Shown here: positions 1 through 8,300 of the stretch, in pieces
Layout of the letters: each line of letters starts with the position of its first letter
Position numbering within the stretch: position 1 is the stretch's first letter
The notes under the pieces: model-generated
Seen by the model: the letters and a program-made list of their open reading frames with translations, nothing else
What the model was told of the DNA's origin: nothing
Database searches by the model: none
Program-made: the position numbers and the translations under genes
From: Streptococcus australis
GTDB lineage: Bacteria; Bacillota; Bacilli; Lactobacillales; Streptococcaceae
Reading direction: 5' to 3'
NCBI RefSeq assembly: GCF_015553625.1
Contig: NZ_JADNGY010000009.1
Span: forward strand, 20,921-84,920
Length of the DNA stretch: 64,000 nt

Positions 1-75
1 TAGGGTTAACTCAGGATTAAATGGTCATTAGACTTTTCTTAAATTGTCGGACTTTTATCATTTGGGACAAAAGAC

Positions 76-112
76 TTGCAAACTGATAAATATTTAATTA
101 TAATCATTCTAA
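76..112 (+). promoter_or_regulatory. Promoter with PerR/Fur-like box for the VIT transporter
   Basis: A -35 TTGCAA (76-81) and -10 TATAAT (99-104) are separated by 17 bp. Overlapping the -10, bases 98-112 read TTATAATCATTCTAA. This matches the PerR consensus TTATAATnATTATAA at all but one fixed position. The SD AGGAGA lies at 123-128. Iron- or peroxide-linked repression is inferred from the box. Confidence 0.6.
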
Positions 113-133
113 ATAAGAAATCAGGAGACAAGT

Positions 134-829
134 ATGACTGAAACAAAACATGGGGTTGATGCCTCTTTTAACGACCGCTTAAATATCTTACGGGCTGGAG
201 TGCTCGGTGCCAATGATGGCATTATCTCAATCGCTGGAGTTGTCATTGGGGTTGCCAGTGCAACCAGTAACCTCTGGATCATCTTTCTATCTGGCCTTTC
301 TGCAATTCTAGCTGGTGCCTTCTCTATGGCAGGTGGTGAATACGTGTCTGTATCGACTCAAAAGGATACAGAAGAAGCCGCTGTGAGTCGAGAACAAGCC
401 CTTTTGGACCGCGATCCAAAAGCTGCACGCGACTCCCTCTACGCAACCTATATTCAAAATGGGGAATGCGAAACAGCTGCTCAAATCATGACCGAGCGGG
501 CCTTTCTCAAACACCCTCTCAAGGCCTTGGTGGAAGAAAAGTATGGCCTAGAGTTTGAAGAGTTTACCAATCCATGGCATGCGGCTATATCTAGCTTTGT
601 TGCCTTTGTCCTCGGATCTCTTCCTCCCATGCTGTCCATCCTTCTCTTTCCCAAAGAAATCCGAATCCCCGCAACAGTGATCATCGTAGCCCTTTCCCTC
701 CTCTTTACTGGCTACACCAGCGCCAAACTAGGAAAAGCCCCAACCAAGCAAGCCATGATCCGTAACTTGGTCATTGGACTACTTACCATGGGTGTTACCT
801 ACCTCTTTGGACAATTGTTTAGTATCTAA
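134..829 (+). CDS. VIT1/CCC1-family metal (Fe2+/Mn2+) transporter
   Basis: This 231-aa integral membrane protein of the VIT (vacuolar iron transporter) family probably exports Fe2+ or Mn2+ from the cytosol. The N-terminal half has the family signature: 'LGANDGIISIAGVVIGV' (about residues 24-40) forms TM1, and 'AGAFSMAGGEYVSVSTQ' (about 60-76) follows TM2. A long hydrophilic, acidic stretch (about 77-145) corresponds to the metal-binding loop, and three C-terminal TM segments follow. The length is typical of bacterial members. The ATG has a good SD 6 nt upstream. The gene is monocistronic and followed by a hairpin. The PerR/Fur-like box over the -10 fits a metal or peroxide stress role, but the substrate is inferred from the family. 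Confidence 0.85.
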   Translation: MTETKHGVDASFNDRLNILRAGVLGANDGIISIAGVVIGVASATSNLWIIFLSGLSAILAGAFSMAGGEYVSVSTQKDTEEAAVSREQALLDRDPKAARDSLYATYIQNGECETAAQIMTERAFLKHPLKALVEEKYGLEFEEFTNPWHAAISSFVAFVLGSLPPMLSILLFPKEIRIPATVIIVALSLLFTGYTSAKLGKAPTKQAMIRNLVIGLLTMGVTYLFGQLFSI

Positions 830-830
830 A

Positions 831-856
831 AAAGCTGAGACTTCTGTCTCAGCTAT
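831..856. terminator. Hairpin after the VIT gene
   Basis: AGCTGAGAC (833-841), a 4-nt loop, then GTCTCAGCT (846-854). An A6 run precedes it on the plus strand, so it has a U-run only on the minus strand. It may stop minus-strand transcription from the right better than it stops the VIT transcript. Confidence 0.5.
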
Positions 857-859
857 TGA

Positions 860-1030
860 AGATAAAATCTTTAAAAAAACTTTCCTTAGGTGAGTACGGA
901 CGTCAGCGAATTTCATAGAAGTTCCATGACTTAGTTTTGAACCTAAGGTTCCAAAACTCCCGAGTGCCTGAAACAATTGCGTTTCAGGCACTTTGCACAC
1001 AGCGGAAAGTTTTAGATCTTCTTAAATGAC
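860..1030. repeat. MITE-like hairpin-rich element, copy A
   Basis: About 170 bp of non-coding DNA with nested inverted repeats. The ends are imperfect inverted copies of each other (AAACTTTCC near 873 and GGAAAGTTT near 1001). CCTTAGGT pairs with ACCTAAGG, AGTTTTGAACC pairs with GGTTCCAAAACT, and GTGCCTGAAAC pairs with GTTTCAGGCAC. About 60 bp of its left part recurs in inverse orientation at 11655-11718, so it is dispersed. It has no ORF. It may be a miniature inverted-repeat element or a small RNA gene; I cannot name the family. Confidence 0.55.
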
Positions 1031-1102
1031 TAAAAATAGAAGTCATTATATTGAAGAATCATCTAGATAGTTTACGTAAAAAGTAGTTTCTCTACATTCT
1101 AA

Positions 1103-1277
1103 GAGGCTGGGACAAAAATCCTAGCCTCTTAATTGTCTTTGGATTGTCGAGCAAGACGCAGTGGTTGAGTGGGCTCTACTACGCTGATCACATCAGCTTA
1201 TACAGCTCTACTCAACTGTGCGGAGGTGGGACGACGAAATCGAATTCTTACGAATGACCGATTTCTGTCCCACTCTC
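1103..1277 (+). repeat. Three-hairpin intergenic repeat, copy 1
   Basis: Nearly identical to 17477-17651 and 63826-64000. Hairpin 1 is GGCTGGGA-TCCTAGCC. Hairpin 2 is GTTGAGT (1164-1170) with ACTCAAC (1210-1216) plus an inner GCTGAT/ATCAGC helix. Hairpin 3 is GTGGGAC (1226-1232) with GTCCCAC (1267-1273). It ends 5 bp from the stop codon of the minus-strand FMN reductase gene. G-U pairs form only if the plus strand is the RNA strand. Confidence 0.8.
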
Positions 1278-1282
1278 TTTTC

Positions 1283-1831
1283 TTATGCTTCCAATAAAGC
1301 TTGGGCTTGTTTTTCCAATCCTGCGATTGCTTCGTCTGTCAAGACCAATTCGCCTGTTGCCCAGGCTTCTGGGTTAACGGTTGTTCCTGTGAAGTCTCCC
1401 ACTACTTGGGTACGAACGAATGGTAAGAGGGATTGGTAGGCTGCAAACATTGGCTCGTGTCCAGCATTAGCGACTGAAGAGACTGTTACGATCTTGTCTT
1501 GAAGAGCAGATGGGCCACGAGTTTCTGATAGGTCAAGGGCACGGCTGAGCCAGTCGAGCAAGTTTTTCACCACACCTGGAATGGCAAAGTTATAGACTGG
1601 TGAGAAGATCCAGATGGCGTCCGCAGCAAGGACTGCATCACGCGCCGCCTGCACCGCTGGCAAAGTTGGCGTTTCCAAATCTTGGTTCATCATCGGGATG
1701 TCCTTGTAGTCCAAGTAAGTCACTGTTGCTTTTCCTTCAAGAAGGCTTTCTGCTTTCTTAGCCATTTGGTGGTTGAATGATCCTTGACGAAGAGATCCGA
1801 CGATAAATAAAATGTTTTTCATATTTTTCAT
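1283..1831 (-). CDS. NAD(P)H-dependent FMN reductase (flavodoxin-like fold)
   Basis: This 182-aa cytoplasmic protein of the NADPH-dependent FMN reductase / azoreductase family reduces flavin, quinone or azo substrates with NAD(P)H. The N-terminal '[14 protein letters not shown]' is the phosphate-binding loop for FMN (GSxRxxSxN). '[25 protein letters not shown]' (about 95-119) is the diagnostic S-P-x-Y-N-x-x-x-P-G-x-x-K-x-x-x-D-W motif. Two ATGs nine bases apart could start it. Its promoter is flanked by two copies of the operator that also precedes the broken dioxygenase gene upstream, so the two were probably co-regulated as a quinone or electrophile stress response. Repeat copy 1 follows directly. 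Confidence 0.85.
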   Translation of the reverse strand: MKNMKNILFIVGSLRQGSFNHQMAKKAESLLEGKATVTYLDYKDIPMMNQDLETPTLPAVQAARDAVLAADAIWIFSPVYNFAIPGVVKNLLDWLSRALDLSETRGPSALQDKIVTVSSVANAGHEPMFAAYQSLLPFVRTQVVGDFTGTTVNPEAWATGELVLTDEAIAGLEKQAQALLEA

Positions 1832-1849
1832 AGATGTTTCTTCTTTCTG

Positions 1850-1913
1850 TTGTAAGATTATTTATTACAAGTACTATTCTACACGACCCAGATGTAAAGT
1901 CAAGAATTACATC
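1850..1913 (-). promoter_or_regulatory. Promoter with two TGTAA-N9-TTACA operators (FMN reductase)
   Basis: On the minus strand, -35 TTGACT (1898-1903) and -10 TAGAAT (1876-1881) are 16 bp apart. The palindrome TGTAA-N9-TTACA occurs at 1893-1911, covering the -35, and at 1851-1869, just downstream of the -10. Their centres are 42 bp apart, four helical turns, which suits cooperative repressor binding. Confidence 0.6.
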
Positions 1914-1979
1914 TTGAATATTACTAATTCTTACTATTTTTTTGTTTTTTCTCTCAAAAAGACAGATTTATCAAGCATT

Positions 1980-2831
1980 CTAACCCTTTCTGACACGTGT
2001 TACAATCCCATCTGGGTCTGTAAACTCGAGCTCGCTTGAGGTCAACCAGGTAACAGCTGCCTCCTGCTCTTTTGCTCGCTCTGCGATGGCAACCAAGTCT
2101 TCTTTCTTTTCTACTTGGATGACGTAATAGGCAAGTCCAGGAAGGTGAGCTTCTCGTTTGGCCAAGTGCTTGCCAGCCCATTCATTGACTGCCAGATGAT
2201 GATGCTAGTCTCCAGAGGCAATCCAACTTGCAGATGGAACGGTAAACTTATCAGCTAATTCCAGCACTTTTTGATAAAAGGTGGACGCTGCTCGACTATC
2301 TCTTACGGAGAGGTGGATATGTCCCATGCGGGTATCGGACGCTATCTGGAAGGGCTCCACCTTGCGCCCCATTTCATAGATTTCTTGAGCAGAGAGTTCC
2401 TCTGTCACCCCGATGATGCGACCATCCTCACGGATATCCCACTCCGCCACTGGCTTATCCCGGTAGAGCTCGATGCCATTGCCCTCTGGATCTTCGAGAT
2501 AGAGGGCTTCACTGTAGCCATGATCCGCTGCCCCGACAAAGGGAACGTTCAGCTCAGCCATATGCTTGAAGACATCCGCCAAGTCCTCCCGACTAGGTAG
2601 GAGAATGGCCATGTGATAGAGACCATAGCTGGCCTTAAGAGCCTCAGTCCGATCCGTTTGGATGAGACGCACCAAGGGTTTATCTCCAGCCCCAAGAAGG
2701 ACTTCATCCTCCATCTGAGACAACATCTCCAAGCCCAACATTTGGGTGTAAAAAGCGGTCTGGCGCGCCAGGTCCTTCACATTGAGGACTGCTTCTGCCA
2801 GGTAAATCTTGCTATTGTAGGCGTAGGTCAT
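1980..2831 (-). pseudogene. VOC-family (CatE-like) ring-cleavage dioxygenase, broken by an amber codon
   Basis: Reading through one TAG (2205-2207) gives a continuous 283-aa two-domain vicinal-oxygen-chelate protein similar in size and layout to catechol-2,3-dioxygenase CatE/MhqE. Domain 1 (about 8-120) contains 'YHMAILLPSREDL' and ends with the metal ligand in 'EGNGIELYRD'. Domain 2 begins near 'MGHIHLSVRDSRAASTFYQ'. The text around the stop is SGD-stop-HHHLAVNEW. Relatives have Tyr before the HHH stretch, so a TAT/TAC to TAG change is likely. The frame and both flanks are otherwise intact, with a good SD (AAGGAG). The downstream part encodes the last metal-binding half-module, so a 208-aa product would probably be inactive unless the stop is read through. 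Confidence 0.75.
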
Positions 2832-2859
2832 GGGTATCTCCTTTTCGGTTTTGTTTTGT

Positions 2860-2886
2860 TGTAATAATTTGTATTACATCATTATA
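2860..2886 (-). promoter_or_regulatory. Promoter and TGTAA-N9-TTACA operator (dioxygenase pseudogene)
   Basis: The -10 TATAAT is at 2881-2886 on the minus strand. The palindrome TGTAA-N9-TTACA (2860-2878) lies over the expected start site and has the same core and spacing as the two operators of the FMN reductase promoter. Confidence 0.55.
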
Positions 2887-2925
2887 CACTCTTTTTTCAA
2901 AGAAGCAAGAAAAACAACTCGACAG

Positions 2926-2954
2926 AAAACCCTCCTTAGAAAAATAAGGAGGGA
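2926..2954 (-). terminator. Intrinsic terminator left of the defence island
   Basis: CCCTCCTTA (2930-2938) pairs with TAAGGAGGG (2945-2953). On the minus strand it is followed by a U-rich stretch. It lies 27 bp beyond the stop codon of the gene fragment at 2980-3063. Confidence 0.55.
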
Positions 2955-2979
2955 ATTGTTTGTTAATAGTGATGAAGAA

Positions 2980-3063
2980 CTAGCCCTTAAACTCTTGAAC
3001 AAATTTCTTGAGTTCAGCATCGGCTTCTGGAGTGGCGTAACTCTTAAAAATATACAAATTGAC
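2980..3063 (-). pseudogene. Possible orphaned 3' end of an unidentified gene
   Basis: A 27-codon open stretch with no start codon ends in SYATPEADAELKKFVQEFKG and a stop. Its composition (Ala, Glu, Lys, Phe; helix-like) looks like the C-terminus of an ordinary protein, and a terminator follows 27 bp later. Upstream the frame closes at a TAA only 7 bp before the stop of the 473-aa island gene. I read it as the tail of a gene whose 5' part was replaced when the island arrived. I do not recognise the parent gene, and chance is possible. Confidence 0.35.
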
Positions 3064-3070
3064 TTAAATT

Positions 3071-4492
3071 CTAAAAGACTTTCTTATTGATTTCTGAAAC
3101 ATTATTTTTACCAGCTCGACCATCACTTGGTGTCTTAGCCATAGAAATAGTATAACGATTATCATCAAAATATGTTAGTTTATAATGTTTTCCATCCTCT
3201 GTAACGGTGAATCCCAGTTGTTTCAATTCTTGATTCAACTTTTTATTCAATCCGCTATAGTTTGTCAATAGACGTTTAATCTTATCTCTCTTATGATTGA
3301 GAATATTTTCACTATCATTCTGTTGTATAATATCTTGAATGATATGTTTCTTACGAGTTCCATCTTGGATATTCTGTAAGGAATCACTCAGAACTGACAA
3401 AACAAATTCCTTTTTCTCACCTTGAAAGAATTCCTTCTCAGATCCACTTGATATAAAACTACTATCACTATCTTGTTTATTATTGAAAAGATTTCTATAG
3501 TAGGTTAACTCTTGTTCCAGATCAGAAATACTACTACGTAAACGACCATTTTCTTCAGTTAACTCATCAAAATCATTACTAAAACTATCTAGGAGTTCTT
3601 CTGTCTCCTCTTTGGTTCTCTCAGCTTTCGTACGTTTAGATTTTTGACTTTCAAAACGATCTCGAAGTAAAGAAGTTAGTACACCATCCCATGTGTACAA
3701 AGGATCGATGCTCTGCTGGTTAGTGAAATTAACAACTGCCTTAACAATTCCTTGTCTAATTGTATCTGAATCAAATCCATTATGATAAAGAACTGTTCTA
3801 TTATTCATCCTGTCGGATTGGAAATACAGACCAATAGAACCCCCTACCTCAATGACATCTTCATTAAGATCCTCAAGAATATTATTTAAATCAAGCTCTT
3901 CTTGCACAAGAACATGTGCAACCCCTTTTAGATCATAGGCCAATTTGCTAACATCGACTGGAGTGTCATTTGAAAGTGTTTTTGAAACATAAACAATAGG
4001 AAGATTATAAGAACGAATATCATTTACAATATCTAACAAAAGCTGATAGTTATTCTTACTTATAAAATGAGGGTTCATGGTCACTGGTAGATTACCATCA
4101 GCAAGGACATATCCCTTCTCAATCAATAGTCTGATAAAAAATGGAGTAGAAAATGAAGGAGCAATTCCAACAGCATCCTCAGTAAAACTTCGGTCCAACA
4201 TGATTGACATTTTATACTCTTTAAAGTTCATGACGTAATCTGTGTTCCAAAGAATGCCATCATCCAATTTTTTTACATATCTAACGGCAATAATTTCTTC
4301 GTTACGGTACTCCTTAAACTCAAGAGATACCTTTTCATTACCAAACTTTTGGTCATAAGAACCGTCCCAACTTAAATCAGGAATCACATTATCATCGTGG
4401 GGGCTCTTTTGATTCCATTCAATAACTAAATTCAAGAAATCATCTTTGGTTAATGACTTGTCAATGTTTAAGATTGTAGAAAAAAGTAGCAT
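3071..4492 (-). CDS. Unrecognised 473-aa protein of the defence island, with central coiled coil
   Basis: I do not recognise a named domain. Residues 1-270 look like a mixed alpha/beta globular region with alternating 'IVYVSKTLSNDTPVDVSKLA'-type segments. Residues about 285-345 (KSKRTKAERTKEETEELL onward) are charged and heptad-like and should form a coiled coil. The remainder is basic and helical, ending in a short beta-rich module ('FTVTEDGKHYKLTYFDDNRYTISM', about 425-448) that resembles a C-terminal nucleic-acid or peptide-binding unit. It has no signal peptide or TM segment. It is the last gene of the four-gene minus-strand cluster, 33 bp after the HEPN-like gene, and shares its AT-rich composition. 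A role as sensor or accessory subunit is inferred only from position. Confidence 0.6.
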   Translation of the reverse strand: MLLFSTILNIDKSLTKDDFLNLVIEWNQKSPHDDNVIPDLSWDGSYDQKFGNEKVSLEFKEYRNEEIIAVRYVKKLDDGILWNTDYVMNFKEYKMSIMLDRSFTEDAVGIAPSFSTPFFIRLLIEKGYVLADGNLPVTMNPHFISKNNYQLLLDIVNDIRSYNLPIVYVSKTLSNDTPVDVSKLAYDLKGVAHVLVQEELDLNNILEDLNEDVIEVGGSIGLYFQSDRMNNRTVLYHNGFDSDTIRQGIVKAVVNFTNQQSIDPLYTWDGVLTSLLRDRFESQKSKRTKAERTKEETEELLDSFSNDFDELTEENGRLRSSISDLEQELTYYRNLFNNKQDSDSSFISSGSEKEFFQGEKKEFVLSVLSDSLQNIQDGTRKKHIIQDIIQQNDSENILNHKRDKIKRLLTNYSGLNKKLNQELKQLGFTVTEDGKHYKLTYFDDNRYTISMAKTPSDGRAGKNNVSEINKKVF

Positions 4493-4525
4493 TTATTTTC
4501 CTTTCAAAATCTAATATCAGAGCAT

Positions 4526-5332
4526 CTAAAACGGTAAATCATCATCTGAAATATCATCAAAAAAATCTGAAAATTCAATACCATCTGATGTTTTTTGTTC
4601 TTTTGGAAATTTTTTCTCATAGAATTCAATTAAAAATAATCCAACGGTCGCACATGCATTAACTACAAAATAGGCATATAAGGGTTCCGAGATTAAGTAT
4701 TTTTCAGAATCCTGACCATGAAAAAGAGTATTATCACTCCTTAAATCCTCTATCGCTTTTGCAACTGTTATAAATGAAGATGAGATAGATTTCATTTGGG
4801 TTGGTAATTCAGGGCTATCTGGATTAAGTTGAAATACTTTTAGTATTTCCTGAACCACCTTCTTACTAGTAGCATTAGAAGCACCAGATATATGAGCAAA
4901 TCGGTTATCTGACAAAATTTCTTTAATAATACTTTCTAAAACAGAGTTTGCATTTCCAACCGCATCTGCTGGATTTTTCTCTATGCTCTGAAATGCTTGT
5001 TCAAAACTCGTTGAAGCGTTTTTATAGTTATCCTTGAGTTTATTACGAAATGTTGGAATTGATGGTATAAAATCAGGAGTTTCAATTCCTAAATCAATGG
5101 CCATTTTAATTAACAGTTCGGAATCAGTTTGAGCAATATTTCCTAAAGTATCAAGTAATTGGATATTATTATTCACGTAAACAATACCAAAATTCGCATT
5201 GCCAAAATCATCATATAAAGTTTGATTTAATTTCACATATTGCTCAACCTTTTTGTAACTACCATACTTTGACCAAATCGTTTTATCTAATTTCTCAATT
5301 AACTCCATACGATAAACGGCAGAAATATCCAT
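4526..5332 (-). CDS. Abi_C / HEPN-like protein, candidate RNase effector
   Basis: 268 aa, cytoplasmic. The C-terminal half (about 125-250) resembles the C-terminal domain of abortive-infection proteins: 'ANSVLESIIKEIL', a helix pair, 'KAIEDLRSDNTLFHG', then a hydrophobic helix. R198 and H205 form an Rx6H motif, within the Rx4-6H catalytic pattern of HEPN ribonucleases, and HG fits Abi_C. Residues 1-110 are helical and unassigned. The extreme C-terminus is acidic ('FFDDISDDDLPF'), like a protein-protein tail. The start lies 2 bp after the stop of the helicase-methylase, whose end supplies the SD, so translation is coupled. A defence effector role is inferred. The same domain also occurs in non-toxic HEPN proteins. 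Confidence 0.6.
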   Translation of the reverse strand: MDISAVYRMELIEKLDKTIWSKYGSYKKVEQYVKLNQTLYDDFGNANFGIVYVNNNIQLLDTLGNIAQTDSELLIKMAIDLGIETPDFIPSIPTFRNKLKDNYKNASTSFEQAFQSIEKNPADAVGNANSVLESIIKEILSDNRFAHISGASNATSKKVVQEILKVFQLNPDSPELPTQMKSISSSFITVAKAIEDLRSDNTLFHGQDSEKYLISEPLYAYFVVNACATVGLFLIEFYEKKFPKEQKTSDGIEFSDFFDDISDDDLPF

Positions 5333-5334
5333 CC

Positions 5335-8300
5335 TTACTCCATTTCTTTTATATTTTCTTCAATGAAGATAATTTCTTCTTCACTTAGCTCATATTTTCG
5401 ATACAATTGCTGATTGATTTCTGCAATGGATTGTGACCAATCAATATCTAAGTCACTTGTAAAACTTTGAAGAGGTACAAATCTATAGGTTTTTCTTGTA
5501 CCATTTTGATTTGCCTTTGCTAACATAATCAACATGCGAACAAATTTTGTTTTTAGATATTTTGATAAATTATTAGCAGTATCTCTGGTCAACTTAAGAT
5601 TCCCACCAATAACCAGATATGTTTCTGTACAAGCACTTTTGGGTTCCGAAACTATAGTATTCAAATTATCGTCTGGCAAATCTGTCCCAATATTATTTGC
5701 AAATGCAGTTAAAACTTTATAAGAATCAACTAATTCCAGATTTCGTTTAATTGTGGACCTAGGTAAAAATCCTACACGCCCTTTACTTGCATAGATTTTT
5801 ACATCATTATCATCATTTTCATCTCCAAAATCCTTCATCGTTGTAGCAATACCAAAAGGATTTCTCTCTGAAACAAATCCATATAACATTAATTTCTTAT
5901 CTTCAAAGTCCAAACTAATATAGTTTCTTTCCAACATGTTCTGTAGAAGTGTATACGCTCTACTATCAGAAATAAACAAATCTAAATCTAGTAAGCGATA
6001 AGGTCTATCCGAACTATCTACTATCTTAGAGTTTTTTATAGTCTCCGTATGTATGAAGTATTTCGTATTATTAAAATTAGCATCCCAAACAAAGAAATTA
6101 ACTCCTCCTCTTAAACTTACATTTTGAAAAACATCATTTGGTGTGACATAATTATGAAAAGATTTGATATGAATATCTTCTAGCATTTTTCTTCTAAAAT
6201 TATCTAAACCTTTCCCTCCCAAGAACCAAACACTAGGCGTAATTAACGAAATATACTTAGGTTTAATACTAATAGAAAGTTCTATAAATTTGTCGTACAA
6301 CGGCGTGGCACTTCCATTACCAGATTTATTATCTGACTCCTGATACGGTGGATTCCCAATCACAACATCAAATTTCACTTTATCAAAGGCCTCCTCTACT
6401 TGTTTTTTACCTTCTTCAATACTTGATTTCAATGTATCTGAGAAGTTTTCGATATAGGCTACGTTGGTCTTATATTTCTTGTAACCTGTTAAAGTTCTTT
6501 CTGTAATGGTCTTAGCCATTGGTGTTTTTGCAATGGCATAAATATTGTTTTCTAAGATTCCACGATAGACACTATCAGCATCGAATCGATTATCATCATT
6601 ATTTTGTACGTATTGATAATAAAGACTCATAGCAGCATGCAAAGGGTAGAGGCCTGTCTTAGCATTGATATCAATGATTTTAGTCTCTGGATGATAGACA
6701 CTATCAGTAACATCTGTGTCTACCCAATGTAGATTTGGTGTAGCACCATCAGTCATTGACTCAAAGTTATCGTCATAGAAATTAAGTCCACCAATACCTT
6801 TTGCAATTTGCATATTGACCACTCGCCATGGTGTCAAAACAGTTTCCTTATCGGGATTCTTGAAGCTACCAAATAAGGTTGCAATTTCTTCAGCACGTTC
6901 TATAAAATCAAGACTATCAAAAGATTTAGCTCGTTGACGAATGATTCGACCCGCTTCAATAAAGACCTCTGCGTCATAATACTTGGTTATATCTTTGAAC
7001 ATGTCTTTTGTGAATCCAGCAGGCATAAATTCTTTCCAAGATTCGTCATCAACTTCTTTGATAAAGTCTCCGATAGTAATATCTTTACTTAAATCGACAT
7101 CCATTCCGTAGATCATCATTGGAATACGAATAGAAACTCCTCTTAAGATAGAAATCATCGTTTTTTGTTGTTTACGAGCCTCTTTGAGTTTTTCTATCGC
7201 TTCTTTTTCCTCTTGACTACGCTCATGAGGTTTCTTTTTCTTAGCTTTTTCTGCCTGGTCATATTCTTCATCAGTCAAACCACTATCGTTAATTGTTACT
7301 TTAGTAGGAGTTTTTTGTTTTTGCGTTTTACCAACGATAGCATTTAGTTTATTGAAACGTTCTGCATCATCAGCAGTTAGTGTTAAGAGATTATCATTGT
7401 AGAGACTGTCATCTTCAAAACCTGAACGTACTGCTTTTTCAGCATATACCTTTTTGATTTGAGTCAACATACGGTCAACATTAAATGGTTCCATTCCATT
7501 ATCACTTTTACCTAAAATGGGCAAAAAGTTAAGCAAATTTGCCATCGCCTGTTTTTGCTGATTTGTATTTTTCTTCCCAACACCAGAGTTTATTTGAGCC
7601 GTTTCAGCCATTACTGTTAAAGCACGGTCTGGAGCAAAATCAAAAATATAACAACGTTTCTTCATTCCAATCTTTTCATGAGAAAATGGTGTTTGTGCAC
7701 GAAATGCAGCCTGTAGGTAATTCGTTGAACTGCTAGTATTAGAAAGGAACATCACTGCTGTCCATTCAGGAACATTGACACCTGTTGTCAACCTACGAAC
7801 TGTCAAAGTGATTGTTTTTGTTTGTGAAGGATCATCCGTAATCGCTTGACGTACCTTCGAAAGATCATCTCCTGAAGCATCTATGATATTATCACTCTTA
7901 TCGTTTCGTACAACATTAACAATATTGTAGTCCATCCCAAACACTGGGTGTTCTTTTAAAAGCTTTTCAAAAGCATTAGCTTCTCTAACTCCCGGCATGA
8001 TCCAAAGAGTATGACGGAGTTCATCACGATATTCTCTTGTTGAAAATGGATAATTAGTGTCACTATTTGGGTTAGTGATATTATCCAAAAAACGTCGGAC
8101 ATCAGCTTTATAAACTAATTCACCCTTATCATCCACTCTGAAAAATTCACGAAAATTGAAGGCTTTGTTTTCATCGGTAAATTTTTCCTTATATTTCATC
8201 TCAAAGGTATACATTTGTACCTCTGGAAGTTGCTCATAAGGGTTAGGAAGTTCAGGATTTTCCAAATCCCATTTCAGTTTAGCTTGTTGTTCCATGACAT

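Noticed and set aside
2271..2600. Plus-strand ORF of 109 codons inside the dioxygenase pseudogene
   Set aside because: It is antisense to a clear coding frame and has no SD or recognisable protein features.
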